Shown in pieces: positions 6,754 through 15,672 of a stretch of 38,116 nt of DNA. The notes beneath the pieces were generated by a model. That model did not search any database, had not been told where the DNA came from, and was given only the letters and a program-made list of their open reading frames with translations. The first letter of the stretch is position 1. Each line of letters opens with the position of its first letter. The translations under genes and the position numbers were made by a program. This DNA comes from an uncultured Lachnospiraceae bacterium (lineage in GTDB: Bacteria > Bacillota > Clostridia > Lachnospirales > Lachnospiraceae): the NCBI GenBank assembly GCA_947174495.1, contig CAMWJC010000026.1, positions 1-38,116 on the forward strand, in the 5' to 3' direction.

Positions 6754-8994
6754 ATGAGTATTTATGACACTTTAAACGAGCAGCAAAAAAAGGGTGTGCT
6801 TACTACAGAAGGCCCGGTTCTTTTGCTGGCAGGGGCCGGTTCCGGAAAGACCCGTGTGCTTACTCACCGCATTGCGTATTTAATTGAAGAAAAGGGAGTA
6901 AATCCTTGGAATATCATGGCCATTACCTTTACCAATAAGGCAGCGGGGGAAATGAAAGAACGTGTGGAGAAGCTGGTGGGAATGGGATCGGACAGTGTCT
7001 GGGTGACTACCTTTCATTCCACCTGTCTGAGAATTTTGAAGCGCTATGCGGACAGGATTGGATTTGATACAAGCTTTACCATTTATGATTCGGATGATCA
7101 GAAGTCCATTATGAAAGAGGTATGTAAAAGATTACAGATCGACACCAAGATGTTGAAGGAAAGAGCTATTCTCTCTGCCATTTCTTCTGCAAAGGATGAA
7201 CTGATCTCTCCGGAAGAGTATGCTCTCAATATTATGGGAGATTACCGGAAAGAGAAGATAGGAGCAGTTTATCGGGAATATCAGGCGGTTCTGCGCAGGA
7301 ATAATGCCATGGATTTTGACGATCTGATCATGAAGGCGGTGGAGCTTTTTAAGACGGACGGAGAAGTACTTGCCTCCTATCAGCGGCGCTTTCAGTATAT
7401 TATGGTAGATGAATATCAGGATACCAATACCGCGCAGTTTGAATTTGTCAGGCTTCTTGCCGGAGCGCATCGCAACTTGTGCGTGGTGGGAGATGATGAT
7501 CAGTCTATTTATAAGTTCCGGGGAGCCAATATTCGGAATATACTGGATTTTGAGAAGGTATACCCGGAGGCGGAGGTGATCCGTCTGGAACAGAACTATC
7601 GTTCCACGCAGAATGTACTAGATGCGGCCAATGCGGTTATCCTTAACAATAAGGGCAGGAAGAGTAAGACTCTCTGGACAGATAAGGGCAGTGGAAGCAG
7701 CATTCATTTCCGGCAATTTGATACCGCCTATGAGGAGGCGGAGTTCATTGCAGATGATGTGGCAGGCAAAAAGAGAAACGGTGTGGCAGATTACGGAGAT
7801 TGTGCGGTTTTATACCGGACGAACGCTCAGGCCCGGCTTCTGGAAGAACGTTTTGTGATAGAAGGGATTCCTTACAATGTTGTGGGCGGAGTGAACTTTT
7901 ATGCCAGACGGGAAATCAAGGATCTGCTTGCCTATTTAAAAACCATTGACAATGGAAAAGATGATCTTGCAGTAAAGAGGATTATCAATGTGCCCAAGCG
8001 GGGCATTGGAACGACCACCATTGTGAAGGTGCAGGATTACGCAGATATGCGGGAGATCAGCTTTTACGATGCTCTGCGGGAAGCGGATGAAATCATGGAC
8101 ATCAGCAGGGCTACTGCGGCCAAGCTGAAGCCTTTTGTAAATATGATACAGGCATTTCGAAGTAAGCTGGAGTTTTACAGTTTAAAAGATTTGATTGAAG
8201 ATGTGATTGAAACCACCGGATATGTGAAAGAGTTGGAGACCTCCAATGAGGAAGACGCAGAGGGACGGATTGAGAATATCGACGAATTGATCAGCAAGAT
8301 TGTTGCATTTGAGGAAATGCGTGATCGCCCTACGTTAGGGGAGCTTTTGGATGAAATAGCGCTTGTGGCGGATATTGATAATCTGGATGGGGAAGGCAGC
8401 AAGGTACTTCTTATGACTCTGCATAGCGCGAAAGGATTGGAATTTCCTCATGTATACATGGCGGGGATGGAGGACGGGATTTTTCCCAGTTATATGACCA
8501 TCATTTCCGATGATCCGGATGAGATCGAAGAGGAGAGAAGACTTGCTTATGTGGGCATCACCCGTGCCAAAGATGACCTGACTCTGTGCTATGCAAAGAT
8601 GCGTACCGTGCGTGGTGAAACTCAAATGAATGCGGTAAGCAGGTTTGTAAGAGAGATCCCCCAGGAATTGATGGATAACCGGCCCCCAAGCCCGAGAGTC
8701 CGGCCGGTAGCTATTCCTACACCGGTAAGGACAGCCGTGGAAAATAAACCTTATATTGCCGGAGGCGGTATCGGATCACTGCGGGCAGCGGGAATCACTA
8801 AGGGCGTAGGTGCAGTGACCGGCGGAAAACCGGATTATGATATTGGAGACAGGGTAAAACACGTGAAATACGGAGAAGGTACGGTTCTTGATTTAGAGCC
8901 GGGACCGCGGGATTATAAAGTTACGGTGGACTTTGACGAGGCGGGTCAGAAAATCATGTATGCTGCTTTCGCCAAATTGATGAAAATTTCATAA
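6754..8994 (+). CDS. pcrA: ATP-dependent DNA helicase PcrA/UvrD
   Basis: This full-length 746-residue superfamily 1A helicase unwinds DNA 3'-5' in repair and in replication-fork rescue. All motifs are visible: Walker A AGAGSGKTRVL (about 27-37), Ia TFTNKAAGEMKERV, II DEYQDTN, III VGDDDQSIYKFRGA, IV LEQNYRS, V TLHSAKGLEF and VI RRLAYVGITRAKDDL. The C-terminal tail ends in a YDIGDRVKHVKYGEGTV Tudor-like segment typical of Firmicute PcrA, which contacts RNA polymerase. The start is two bases after the preceding stop, with GAGGA upstream, so it is in the same transcription unit as the zinc-ribbon genes. An A/T-rich hairpin follows the stop. Confidence 0.97.
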   Translation: MSIYDTLNEQQKKGVLTTEGPVLLLAGAGSGKTRVLTHRIAYLIEEKGVNPWNIMAITFTNKAAGEMKERVEKLVGMGSDSVWVTTFHSTCLRILKRYADRIGFDTSFTIYDSDDQKSIMKEVCKRLQIDTKMLKERAILSAISSAKDELISPEEYALNIMGDYRKEKIGAVYREYQAVLRRNNAMDFDDLIMKAVELFKTDGEVLASYQRRFQYIMVDEYQDTNTAQFEFVRLLAGAHRNLCVVGDDDQSIYKFRGANIRNILDFEKVYPEAEVIRLEQNYRSTQNVLDAANAVILNNKGRKSKTLWTDKGSGSSIHFRQFDTAYEEAEFIADDVAGKKRNGVADYGDCAVLYRTNAQARLLEERFVIEGIPYNVVGGVNFYARREIKDLLAYLKTIDNGKDDLAVKRIINVPKRGIGTTTIVKVQDYADMREISFYDALREADEIMDISRATAAKLKPFVNMIQAFRSKLEFYSLKDLIEDVIETTGYVKELETSNEEDAEGRIENIDELISKIVAFEEMRDRPTLGELLDEIALVADIDNLDGEGSKVLLMTLHSAKGLEFPHVYMAGMEDGIFPSYMTIISDDPDEIEEERRLAYVGITRAKDDLTLCYAKMRTVRGETQMNAVSRFVREIPQELMDNRPPSPRVRPVAIPTPVRTAVENKPYIAGGGIGSLRAAGITKGVGAVTGGKPDYDIGDRVKHVKYGEGTVLDLEPGPRDYKVTVDFDEAGQKIMYAAFAKLMKIS

Positions 8995-9008
8995 AAAATG
9001 AAATTTTT
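8983..9008 (+). terminator. A/T-rich hairpin terminator at the end of pcrA
   Basis: AAAATTTCAT and ATGAAATTTT form a perfect 10-bp stem around AAAAA and end in a short T-run. The stem begins inside the last codons of pcrA. Low GC makes the stem weak, but position and T-tail fit. Confidence 0.5.
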
Positions 9009-9125
9009 GGTAGTAAAATCCGACGGTAAATGTTATATTATTATTCAGAAAGGAAATACTATTTCAAATAGTCTTGTTCTATATTTGAAAAGAATCCTGC
9101 ACCTAGATATGAAAGGGAGGTATGT

Positions 9126-9470
9126 ATGATGAATACTTGGAATAAGGTTGAGGAATTGATGGAGTTTGTAAAGAGCCATGATATTAAGGAACTGAAGGAT
9201 TACTGGAATCATAAGGAAGAAAAGAAAGGCAATACCCTTCTTTGGATTTTGGCGGTGATCGGAGCAGTAGCGGCAGTAGCAGCGATTGCTTATGCGGTAT
9301 ATCGTTATATGACACCGGATTATCTGGAAGATTTTGATGATGACTTCGATGATGATTTTGAAGATGATTTCTTTGAGGATGAGGAAGATGAAGAAGAGAA
9401 ATCCCCAAAGAAAGAAGAGACTGCTGAAGAAGCTTCCGAAGAAGCCCCTGAAGAAGACAAAGCAGAGTAA
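9126..9470 (+). CDS. Small single-pass membrane protein with an acidic tail
   Basis: A 114-residue protein I do not recognise at family level. Residues 1-36 are an amphipathic, charged segment (VEELMEFVKSHDIKELKDYW). Residues about 38-60 form one transmembrane helix (WILAVIGAVAAVAAIAYAVY). The remaining 50 residues are almost entirely Asp, Glu and Lys. GGGAGG lies 5 bases before the ATG at 9126 and 8 bases before a second ATG at 9129, so the true start may be one codon later. Similar small acidic-tailed membrane proteins are common beside housekeeping genes in Lachnospiraceae; no function is known to me. It has its own terminator. Confidence 0.7.
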   Translation: MMNTWNKVEELMEFVKSHDIKELKDYWNHKEEKKGNTLLWILAVIGAVAAVAAIAYAVYRYMTPDYLEDFDDDFDDDFEDDFFEDEEDEEEKSPKKEETAEEASEEAPEEDKAE

Positions 9471-9500
9471 TTTGTGTAGACACGCAGATGTGATCAATGT

Positions 9501-9529
9501 GGGATGTGCGAAATGCACATCCCGTTTTT
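9501..9529 (+). terminator. Rho-independent terminator after the acidic membrane protein
   Basis: A perfect 9-bp stem, GGGATGTGC and GCACATCCC, encloses a GAAAT loop and is followed by GTTTTT. This is a textbook intrinsic terminator and isolates the small gene from rlmD. Confidence 0.9.
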
Positions 9530-9614
9530 GTCGGATAAAATCTGTTATAAACGTAGTGACAGCCGCGAACAGCATTGATGTGTACAGAATAAAGAGTGTG
9601 ACGGAGTAATCGAT

Positions 9615-11006
9615 ATGAAAAAGGGACAAGTACTTACAGGAGTTGTAGAACGGGTTGACTTTCCGAATAAAGGAATTGTAAGCACCCCGGAAGGGCAGTG
9701 CATAGTAAAAAACGTTTTGCCCGGACAAGTAATAACATTTGTTATCAATAAAAAAAGGAACGGGCGTGCAGAAGGAAGATTACTAAAGGTGGATGAATAT
9801 TCTTCCCTGGAGACGGGAAGTCCCTGCGCCCATTTTGGAGAATGTGGCGGCTGTACTTATCTTTCGCTTCCTTATGAAAAGCAGTTGCAAATTAAGGAAG
9901 AACAGGTGAGAAAGCTTCTTTTGGGAGTGCTTAACAGACAGGAAAGAGAATGGAAATTTGAAGGGATTAAGGCAAGCCCGGTCTGCGAAGGCTATCGAAA
10001 TAAGATGGAATTTTCCTTTGGAGATGCATATAAAGATGGTCCCTTGTCACTTGGAATGCATAAGAGAGGGAGTTTTTATGATATTGTTACAGTCAGCGAT
10101 TGCAAAATTGTAGATCAGGATTATCGGCAAATCCTTTCCTTTACGAGAGATTATTTTGATGGAACCTCTTTTTATCATCGTCTGCGCCATGAGGGATATC
10201 TGCGCCATCTGCTGGTTCGAAAAGCGGCCAGGACAGGAGAGATTTTGATTGCCCTGGTGACAACCTCACAGGTTGACAGCCATATGAAGGAAGAATCCTG
10301 CTTGAGTCAATGGAAAAACGAAATATTAAATCTTGATTTACATGGAAAAATAACAGGCGTTTTGCATATTATTAATGATTCTGTTGCGGATGTAGTACAA
10401 AGTGACCGAACAGAAATTCTTTATGGACAGGATTACTTTTATGAAGAATTATTGGGATTGAAATTTAAAGTATCCACATTTTCATTCTTCCAGACTAATT
10501 CTCTTGGTGCGGAAGTTTTGTATGAAACAGCCAGAGAATATATCGGGCAAATTAATGATGGTGGAATACCAGATAAGATTGTTTTTGACCTTTATAGCGG
10601 AACCGGTACCATTGCACAACTGATGGCACCAGTGGCAAAGAAGGTGATCGGTGTGGAGATTGTGGAAGAGGCGGTGGAAGCAGCCAGAAAAAATGCAGAA
10701 TTAAATGGTTTACATAACTGTGAATTTATTGCTGGAGATGTACTTAATGTTTTGGACGAAATTGAGGAAAGGCCGGATATGATCATACTGGACCCGCCCA
10801 GGGACGGTGTGCATCCTAAGGCATTAAAGAAGATAATCGGGTACGGGATCGACCGGCTGGTGTATATTTCCTGCAAACCTACCAGTTTGGTCAGGGACCT
10901 GGAAGTGTTTTTGGAGAACGGTTATGAGGTGGAAAGAGCTGTGGCAGTGGACCAGTTTCCGTGGACAGCGAATGTGGAGACGGTTGTAATGCTTTCCCAC
11001 AAGTAA
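9615..11006 (+). CDS. rlmD: 23S rRNA (uracil-5-)-methyltransferase RlmD/RumA family
   Basis: This 463-residue enzyme transfers a methyl group from S-adenosylmethionine to C5 of uracil in 23S rRNA. Domains in order: an N-terminal TRAM RNA-binding domain (to about residue 60), an iron-sulfur cluster region CAHFGECGGC (about 71-80) with a further Cys in SDCKIVDQD, and a C-terminal methyltransferase core. The core has the SAM loop DLYSGTGTIAQLM, DPPRDGVHPKAL and the catalytic-Cys motif YISCKPTSLVRDL. Firmicutes often have one enzyme that modifies two sites (RlmCD), so the exact target is uncertain. Start chosen is the ATG at 9615. It stands alone after a terminator. Confidence 0.93.
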   Translation: MKKGQVLTGVVERVDFPNKGIVSTPEGQCIVKNVLPGQVITFVINKKRNGRAEGRLLKVDEYSSLETGSPCAHFGECGGCTYLSLPYEKQLQIKEEQVRKLLLGVLNRQEREWKFEGIKASPVCEGYRNKMEFSFGDAYKDGPLSLGMHKRGSFYDIVTVSDCKIVDQDYRQILSFTRDYFDGTSFYHRLRHEGYLRHLLVRKAARTGEILIALVTTSQVDSHMKEESCLSQWKNEILNLDLHGKITGVLHIINDSVADVVQSDRTEILYGQDYFYEELLGLKFKVSTFSFFQTNSLGAEVLYETAREYIGQINDGGIPDKIVFDLYSGTGTIAQLMAPVAKKVIGVEIVEEAVEAARKNAELNGLHNCEFIAGDVLNVLDEIEERPDMIILDPPRDGVHPKALKKIIGYGIDRLVYISCKPTSLVRDLEVFLENGYEVERAVAVDQFPWTANVETVVMLSHK

Positions 11007-11063
11007 CCGGATTCTCCTGAGATGGACTTAGAGATGAAGGTTTGCGATTAATAAGAGGTTGAT

Positions 11064-11804
11064 ATGAAAAGAGATAATAAACAAGTCGCATATTCCTATG
11101 AGCATGGTGATAAGTCATTACCGTATTTAAAGGATATGATATCAGAAACTCCTGATCCCGAAAAAGGCCGTATTATGAATTATTTAAAGACACATTGTAT
11201 ATTGGCGTGCGCAGGCATTATTCGTGATGAAATCAATCCTGAGAATACAATTGGTGCAGGACATATATTTTCAGATGGCACCTATTTCTGGAATGATGAG
11301 TTTTACAATTATGTAGATAGATATAATATTCCGGTGCCGGGAGAGTTTAGAGCGCATATCTTGGAAAATTATGAATCCAGAATGAAACGTCATACATTAC
11401 TCGGGCTTGTGGACAGCGTAGAGATTCAGAATAATCCGTACTTAGGGTACAAATATAATGTCAGAATTGAGAAAAACGGTGTTATCAGGTACAGGAACAA
11501 TATTGACTGTACGGAGGGTGCTGTACTGTATATTAAACCAGAAGATGCTCAGTACATCATTGAGCCTATTATGACAGAGTTGTTCTGTTATGATACGGAT
11601 GAGCATGGAACAGCGATGATTGACGGATATCATTGGAAGCTGATTTTTTACAAGAAGAGTGATGTTATTGATGAGATTGAGGGCTGGCCTAATGAAGATT
11701 GTTGGCGGTATGACCAAATTAAGAGTATTGTAGAGTTTGCAGAAAGGTTCATTCCAAAAGATCTTGGCTTTGATCAGATGAATCGCGGGACATTTGAGGC
11801 CTGA
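11064..11804 (+). CDS. Protein of unknown function
   Basis: A 246-residue soluble protein with no signal peptide, no membrane helix and no motif I recognise. It contains several Trp/Tyr-rich, acidic segments, such as GHIFSDGTYFWNDEFYNYVD (about residues 67-86) and IEGWPNEDCWRYDQIKSIVE (about 207-226). This composition is reminiscent of small immunity or polymorphic-toxin-associated proteins, but nothing decisive is visible. AAGAGGT precedes the ATG. It lies between rlmD and the CD3324/RNHCP pair, with a 253-bp gap after it. Confidence 0.65.
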   Translation: MKRDNKQVAYSYEHGDKSLPYLKDMISETPDPEKGRIMNYLKTHCILACAGIIRDEINPENTIGAGHIFSDGTYFWNDEFYNYVDRYNIPVPGEFRAHILENYESRMKRHTLLGLVDSVEIQNNPYLGYKYNVRIEKNGVIRYRNNIDCTEGAVLYIKPEDAQYIIEPIMTELFCYDTDEHGTAMIDGYHWKLIFYKKSDVIDEIEGWPNEDCWRYDQIKSIVEFAERFIPKDLGFDQMNRGTFEA

Positions 11805-11814
11805 AGAAGAATAA

Positions 11815-11931
11815 AGAGAGAAAACAAGAAAGATTGCTTGCAAAGATTATGAAGCGGCTCAAAAACAACTCAAACAGAAAATGAGGTTGTCAATGGTGGT
11901 CGGCGCTGATATTATGTTGCTATACGAATAG
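11815..11931 (+). other. Short open stretch without a start codon; possible gene remnant
   Basis: A 38-codon frame runs between stop codons just after the preceding gene, in a different frame (reads about KTRKIACKDYEAAQKQLKQK, then MRLSMVVGADIMLLYE). It looks codon-like, but it has no plausible upstream start or ribosome site. It could be the displaced end of a decayed gene or chance. The remainder of the 11805-12057 gap holds only the inverted repeat listed separately. Confidence 0.2.
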
Positions 11932-11981
11932 AAAGGTTAAAACGGTGAGAACATGAAAAATTATGGAGCAATTGCGCAATA

Positions 11982-12024
11982 GCAATGGCTATTGCATGAA
12001 ATTATCAGGTGTTATAGCCATTGC
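11982..12024. promoter_or_regulatory. 11-bp inverted repeat upstream of the CD3324/RNHCP pair
   Basis: GCAATGGCTAT (11982-11992) and ATAGCCATTGC (12014-12024) are exact inverted copies around a 21-nt spacer, ending about 34 bases before the ATG at 12058. There is no T-run, so an operator or leader hairpin is more likely than a terminator. A further GCAATTGC palindrome lies just upstream. Confidence 0.4.
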
Positions 12025-12057
12025 ATTTCCTAATCGTAAATTATTAGGAGGGCATAA

Positions 12058-12357
12058 ATGGGCTATATAAAAGCAGTTGATGTTTTGCCGGATGAGCTTA
12101 TTTCAGAAATACAGAAATATGTTGATGGACAAATGCTGTATATCCCAAGAAAATGTGAGGAACATTCGAGCTGGGGAGAAAAAAGCGGGATAAGAGCAAG
12201 ACTGGAACAACGTGACAACAAAATATTTGATGAATATGTATCAGGAAAAGCGATACCCGATTTATCAAGGGAGTATTATTTATCTGAAAAGAGCATTCAG
12301 AGAATAATACGAAAAGCAAATCCCTCCGAAAATGAGATCCATAAGGAGGGTAAATAA
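12058..12357 (+). CDS. CD3324-family (Mor-like) putative DNA-binding protein
   Basis: This 99-residue protein begins MGYIKAVDVLPDELISEIQKYVDGQMLYIP, which is characteristic of the small CD3324 family. The middle contains WGEKSGIRARLEQRDNKIF, and the C-terminal half has a helix-turn-helix-like stretch (AIPDLSREYYLSEKSIQRII, about residues 68-87). The family is related to Mor-type transcription activators, so DNA binding is likely but the target is unknown. TTAGGAGGGC precedes the ATG. The stop abuts the TTG start of the RNHCP gene, so the two are co-translated. An inverted repeat upstream may be its operator. Confidence 0.85.
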   Translation: MGYIKAVDVLPDELISEIQKYVDGQMLYIPRKCEEHSSWGEKSGIRARLEQRDNKIFDEYVSGKAIPDLSREYYLSEKSIQRIIRKANPSENEIHKEGK

Positions 12358-12798
12358 TTGAATAGAGAAAATAAAAGAAAGCAATACGAGAAAGGCTACT
12401 ATAAGACACATCCCTGTAATGAGATTTTTACATGCAAAGGTTGTGGGCGTGAAGTGGTACCTCATGGTGCAGGAAGCGATCATAGAAATCATTGTCCTAA
12501 TTGCCTTTTGAGCCTGCATGTGGATATCAACCCGGGAGATCGCGCATCAGATTGCGGTGGGTATATGGATCCGGTAGCAGTATGGGTAAGAAAGAATGGC
12601 GAGTGGGCAATCGTTCACAGGTGCCGTCAGTGCGGCCATATGAGTTCAAATCGTGTTGCAGCGGATGATAATCCGATGAAGCTTATGTCAATAGCGCTTA
12701 AGCCATTAACGATGCCGCCTTTCCCCATAGAGCGTATAGAAGAGATGACCCGGATGATGGGCGGTGACGGAATGTTGTCAGATACAAGTAGGAAGTGA
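12358..12798 (+). CDS. RNHCP-domain zinc-binding protein
   Basis: A 146-residue protein with the RNHCP signature. FTCKGCGREVVP (about residues 22-33) is followed by GSDHRNHCPNCLLSLHVD (about 40-57) and a second Cys pair in HRCRQCGHMSSNR. These give Cys/His sets suited to one or two zinc sites. The family's role is not established; nucleic-acid binding is commonly guessed. The start is a TTG directly after the previous stop codon, supported by AAGGAGGG 7 bases upstream; no ATG fits. A hairpin terminator follows. Confidence 0.87.
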   Translation: MNRENKRKQYEKGYYKTHPCNEIFTCKGCGREVVPHGAGSDHRNHCPNCLLSLHVDINPGDRASDCGGYMDPVAVWVRKNGEWAIVHRCRQCGHMSSNRVAADDNPMKLMSIALKPLTMPPFPIERIEEMTRMMGGDGMLSDTSRK

Positions 12799-12810
12799 TA
12801 AATGCGTGTG

Positions 12811-12846
12811 GGGCGTCTGTGAAATGCAGAGGCCCTGCGTTTTTTA
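12811..12846 (+). terminator. Hairpin terminator after the RNHCP gene
   Basis: GGGCGTCTG and CAGAGGCCC pair over 9 positions with one mismatch around TGAAATG. After TGCG comes a run of six T residues. It ends the CD3324/RNHCP unit. Confidence 0.7.
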
Positions 12847-12904
12847 TTTTCAACAGGCAGGGGATTAGTGTTTTTTGTATACTGTTTTATGGGGGTTATA
12901 TTCA

Positions 12905-12932
12905 TTGACAGAAAAACTGGTATTCTATAAAA
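12905..12932 (+). promoter_or_regulatory. Candidate promoter of pepT
   Basis: A consensus TTGACA is followed after 15-16 bases by TATAAA/ATAAAA, about 70 bases before the pepT ATG. The -35 is perfect; the -10 assignment is approximate. Confidence 0.5.
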
Positions 12933-12999
12933 TGAGGATGTGAAGCACATTATGGATTATCTGGAAGCTAAGGATATCGGAAAATAAAAGGAAAGAAAA

Positions 13000-14241
13000 A
13001 TGGAAAAGGTAATTGAAAATTTCTTAAAATATGTAAAAATTGATACTCAGTCGTCAGAGGATAGCACTTCTTTGCCATCTACACTAAAACAGCATGATCT
13101 GGCAAAGGTCTTGGTTGATGAACTACAAAAAATGGGAGCGGAGGAAATTACTTATGACAGGGAGCACTGTTATGTCTATGCTTCTGTTCCGGCGTCTGCA
13201 GGGCATGAAGCAGCGCCGGTGATAGGCTTTATTGCTCATATGGATACCTCGCCTGCGGTAACGGGAGCCGGTGTAAAACCCAGGATCGTAGAGGAATATG
13301 ATGGGAAAGATATCTTGTTAAATCCGGAAAAGCAGATCATAATGAGGGTTACGGATTTTCCCGAGCTTCCTTCTTATAAGGGAAAAAGGTTGATCGTGAC
13401 GGATGGAACCACCCTTCTGGGTGCAGACGATAAGGCCGGTGTTGCAGAGATTATGGCAATGGCGGAATACCTGCTGGCGCATCCGGAAATCCCTCATGGC
13501 AAGGTGCGGGTTGGCTTTACCCCGGACGAAGAGGTTGGAGCCGGAGCAGACTATTTTGATGTGAAGCTTTTTGGAGCTGATTTTGCTTATACGGTAGATG
13601 GCGGACGGCTCGGCGAACTGGAATACGAAAATTTTAATGCCGCAGGGGCAAAGGTGATCGTACATGGAAGAAGTGTGCACCCGGGGGCAGCCAAAGATAA
13701 GATGCAAAATGCAATTTTGATGGCACAGGAGTTCCAATCCATGTTACCGGTTGCGGAAAATCCCATGTATACCTGTGGTTATGAAGGATTTTATCATTTA
13801 GACCGGTTAAACGGCACGGTGGAGGAAGCAGTTGCGGAATATATTATCCGGGATCACGACAGTAATAAATTTGAGAAGAAAAAGGAAACCTTTTTGCAGG
13901 TGGGAGAGTTTTTGAACAAAAAATACGGTGAAAATGTCTTTGAGATCGAGATGAAAGACTCCTATTATAATATGAAGGAAATCATTGAAAAGCATATGCA
14001 TCTGGTGGAAAACGCCAAGGAAGTGATGCTGGAGCTTGGTATTGAGCCAGTGGTAGTTCCGATTCGGGGAGGAACGGATGGAGCAAGATTGTCTTTTATG
14101 GGACTGCCTTGTCCGAATCTTTGTACGGGAGGTGCAAATTTCCACGGACGTTTTGAATATGCCTGTGTGGATGAGATGGAAAAGATCACACAGCTTTTGA
14201 TAAAAATCGCGCAAGAATATGCAGAAAAGAGAGTCGGCTGA
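13000..14241 (+). CDS. pepT: Peptidase T (tripeptide aminopeptidase)
   Basis: This 413-residue M20B metallopeptidase removes the N-terminal residue from tripeptides using two zinc ions in the cytoplasm. Visible motifs are the first metal His/Asp segment [12 protein letters not shown] (about residues 77-90), the bridging Asp in [14 protein letters not shown], the catalytic Glu pair in [28 protein letters not shown], and late ligands in [19 protein letters not shown] and FHGRFEY. Length is normal for PepT. The start is the ATG at 13000. It probably feeds amino-acid recovery from peptides. It converges with the metallo-beta-lactamase-fold gene, with 11 bases between the stops. Confidence 0.96.
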   Translation: MEKVIENFLKYVKIDTQSSEDSTSLPSTLKQHDLAKVLVDELQKMGAEEITYDREHCYVYASVPASAGHEAAPVIGFIAHMDTSPAVTGAGVKPRIVEEYDGKDILLNPEKQIIMRVTDFPELPSYKGKRLIVTDGTTLLGADDKAGVAEIMAMAEYLLAHPEIPHGKVRVGFTPDEEVGAGADYFDVKLFGADFAYTVDGGRLGELEYENFNAAGAKVIVHGRSVHPGAAKDKMQNAILMAQEFQSMLPVAENPMYTCGYEGFYHLDRLNGTVEEAVAEYIIRDHDSNKFEKKKETFLQVGEFLNKKYGENVFEIEMKDSYYNMKEIIEKHMHLVENAKEVMLELGIEPVVVPIRGGTDGARLSFMGLPCPNLCTGGANFHGRFEYACVDEMEKITQLLIKIAQEYAEKRVG

Positions 14242-14252
14242 GAAAAGCAGTC

Positions 14253-15047
14253 TTAAATAGTAATGCTCTCCCCGCAGGATAAATAGGAGATAGTCTTTTG
14301 CCTGGCAGATAAGTAATTATACGCCTCTTTTCCAGTACAGTGACAGGTATAAAACCGGGTTTCCTGATAGGCTTGTAATTCCTGTAGAATTTCGTCAAGT
14401 AATGACGTGGGAGCAGATTCCTTGCTGGTGGGATTAAACAGATGGAAACCGCCTATGCATACTTCGGGCTGAAAGGATTTGGCTTTGTCCAGAATATTGA
14501 TGATGCCGCAGTGACCGCATCCCATGACCAAAGCAGTAGTGTTTTCGGTAATGAGCAGATTCTGCTCATGAGAAAAATTGTCTCTGCCAGAGGGACCATA
14601 GAGGACGTCATTTGCGGGGGAATGGCATTTGTCGGTTTGGGTTACGGTAAACAGAGATAATTCTTCATCAATTTTATAATCACCGTCAATTAAAATGATT
14701 TGGGGATCATCTATAAGACTTTGATCCAGACCGATAAATTTATCTCTGCCAAAGGTTTTGTTTAAATGGGGCTCAAAGGCCCTTTTTTGTATGTAAATAT
14801 TTGCAGTGGGGTTGACGGTCATAAATTCGAACAAGGCTCCGCCATGGTCTGCATGTCCATGGGATATGATAACCGTATCTATTTCCGAGAGATCAATGCC
14901 TCGTTTGGCAGCGTTGGCAAACAGGGTATGATCGGGACCAAGATCAAATAATATATGATGATTCTTTGTCTGAATATACAGGGACAGTCCGTGGGCTGTT
15001 TTCAGTTCACAGTTTGATGTATTTTCTACTAATGCAGTGATAATCAT
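14253..15047 (-). CDS. Metallo-beta-lactamase-fold hydrolase
   Basis: This 264-residue protein has the metal motif HGHADHGG at residues 63-70 and the late His motifs GCGHCGIINIL and FHLFNPTS. The type, beginning MIITALVENTS and continuing LSLYIQTKNHHILFDLGPD, is close to proteins annotated as 7,8-dihydropterin-6-methyl-4-(beta-D-ribofuranosyl)aminobenzene-5'-phosphate synthase-like. These are generic hydrolases without a demonstrated substrate. It is not a beta-lactamase. The ATG is preceded by GGAGGG on the minus strand and by a good promoter. Confidence 0.88.
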   Translation of the reverse strand: MIITALVENTSNCELKTAHGLSLYIQTKNHHILFDLGPDHTLFANAAKRGIDLSEIDTVIISHGHADHGGALFEFMTVNPTANIYIQKRAFEPHLNKTFGRDKFIGLDQSLIDDPQIILIDGDYKIDEELSLFTVTQTDKCHSPANDVLYGPSGRDNFSHEQNLLITENTTALVMGCGHCGIINILDKAKSFQPEVCIGGFHLFNPTSKESAPTSLLDEILQELQAYQETRFYTCHCTGKEAYNYLSARQKTISYLSCGESITI

Positions 15048-15077
15048 TTTTGAATCCCTCCGCTTTTGGTTAGGTAT

Positions 15078-15105
15078 ATTATAGCACAGATGAAGATGTC
15101 TGTAA
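15078..15105 (-). promoter_or_regulatory. Promoter of the metallo-hydrolase gene
   Basis: On the minus strand TTACAG (15100-15105) and a perfect TATAAT (15078-15083) are 16 bases apart. A TG two bases before the -10 makes it an extended -10 site. Confidence 0.6.
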
Positions 15106-15164
15106 TTAATCTTTTACCCATAGTAATAGGTGGTAGAACAGTTCTGACCGAGGCAAGTGGGTAT

Positions 15165-15216
15165 GGAGTTAGTCAATTTACGTAGTGTTGACAGAAAAAC
15201 GGCAATTGTATATAAT
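15165..15216 (+). promoter_or_regulatory. Promoter and putative BlaI operator of the blaI-blaR1-like pair
   Basis: TTGACA (15188-15193) and TATAAT (15211-15216) with a 17-base spacer make a near-perfect sigma-A promoter. Just upstream and across the -35 lies GTCAATTTACGTAGTGTTGAC, here split as GTCAATTTACGTAG and TGTTGAC. It has GTCAA/TTGAC outer arms and an ACGTAGT core that resembles the GACTACA/TGTAGTC half-sites of the two downstream promoters. A further GTAGTC lies between the -10 and the gene. Autoregulation by the BlaI-like repressor is inferred. Confidence 0.6.
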
Positions 15217-15269
15217 AGTGAAGACAATAAGTAGTCAGAAAATGCAGTAATCACGAAAGGAGGAAAGCG

Positions 15270-15641
15270 ATGAAAAGTGAATATCAAATATCCGATTCTG
15301 AATTGGAAGTAATGAAAATGCTTTGGCAGCAGAAAGAAAGTATAAAGCAGTCCCAACTGTTTCAATTGTTTGAAAATGAGGGGAAGGAATGGAAAAGGCA
15401 AACATTAAATACATTCCTTTCCAGACTGGAGGGAAAGGGACTGATCAAAAGGGAAAAAGGGATGGTTTCCGTAGTGTGTGACGAAGAGGAATACAATTTT
15501 GCGCAGGTAAAAAGTGCTATTGATAATCTGTATGGAGGAAAACTTAGTAGTTTTATAGCAGCATTTATCAAGAAGGAGGCCGTAAGCAAAGAGGATGCCG
15601 AAGAATTAAATCAATATTTAAAGACACTGAAAAAGAAGTAG
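15270..15641 (+). CDS. BlaI/MecI-family transcriptional repressor
   Basis: A 123-residue winged-helix repressor. The N-terminal ISDSELEVMKMLWQQKESIK and the recognition region WKRQTLNTFLSRLEGKGLIK match the BlaI/MecI/CopY family. The C-terminal helices (FIAAFIKKEAVSKEDAEELN) are the dimerisation part that partner proteases cleave or destabilise. AAAGGAGG precedes the ATG. The M56-protease gene follows 31 bases downstream, giving the classical repressor-sensor pair. No beta-lactamase or PBP2a gene is in the window, so the regulated function differs. Its likely targets are the promoters at about 15188, 17064 and 19062. Confidence 0.93.
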   Translation: MKSEYQISDSELEVMKMLWQQKESIKQSQLFQLFENEGKEWKRQTLNTFLSRLEGKGLIKREKGMVSVVCDEEEYNFAQVKSAIDNLYGGKLSSFIAAFIKKEAVSKEDAEELNQYLKTLKKK

Positions 15642-15672
15642 AAATAAAGCTTATGACAGATGGAGAAAATGA

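Noticed and set aside
9045-9728. A minus-strand reading frame rich in Phe and Ile opposite the acidic membrane protein
   Set aside because: Its composition is the complement of the GAT/GAA-rich acidic tail, and it spans a strong terminator.
14253-15047. A true beta-lactamase linked to the BlaI/BlaR1 pair
   Set aside because: The protein has the metallo-beta-lactamase fold, but it resembles generic hydrolases, has no signal peptide, is on the other strand, and has its own promoter without the BlaI-type dyad.
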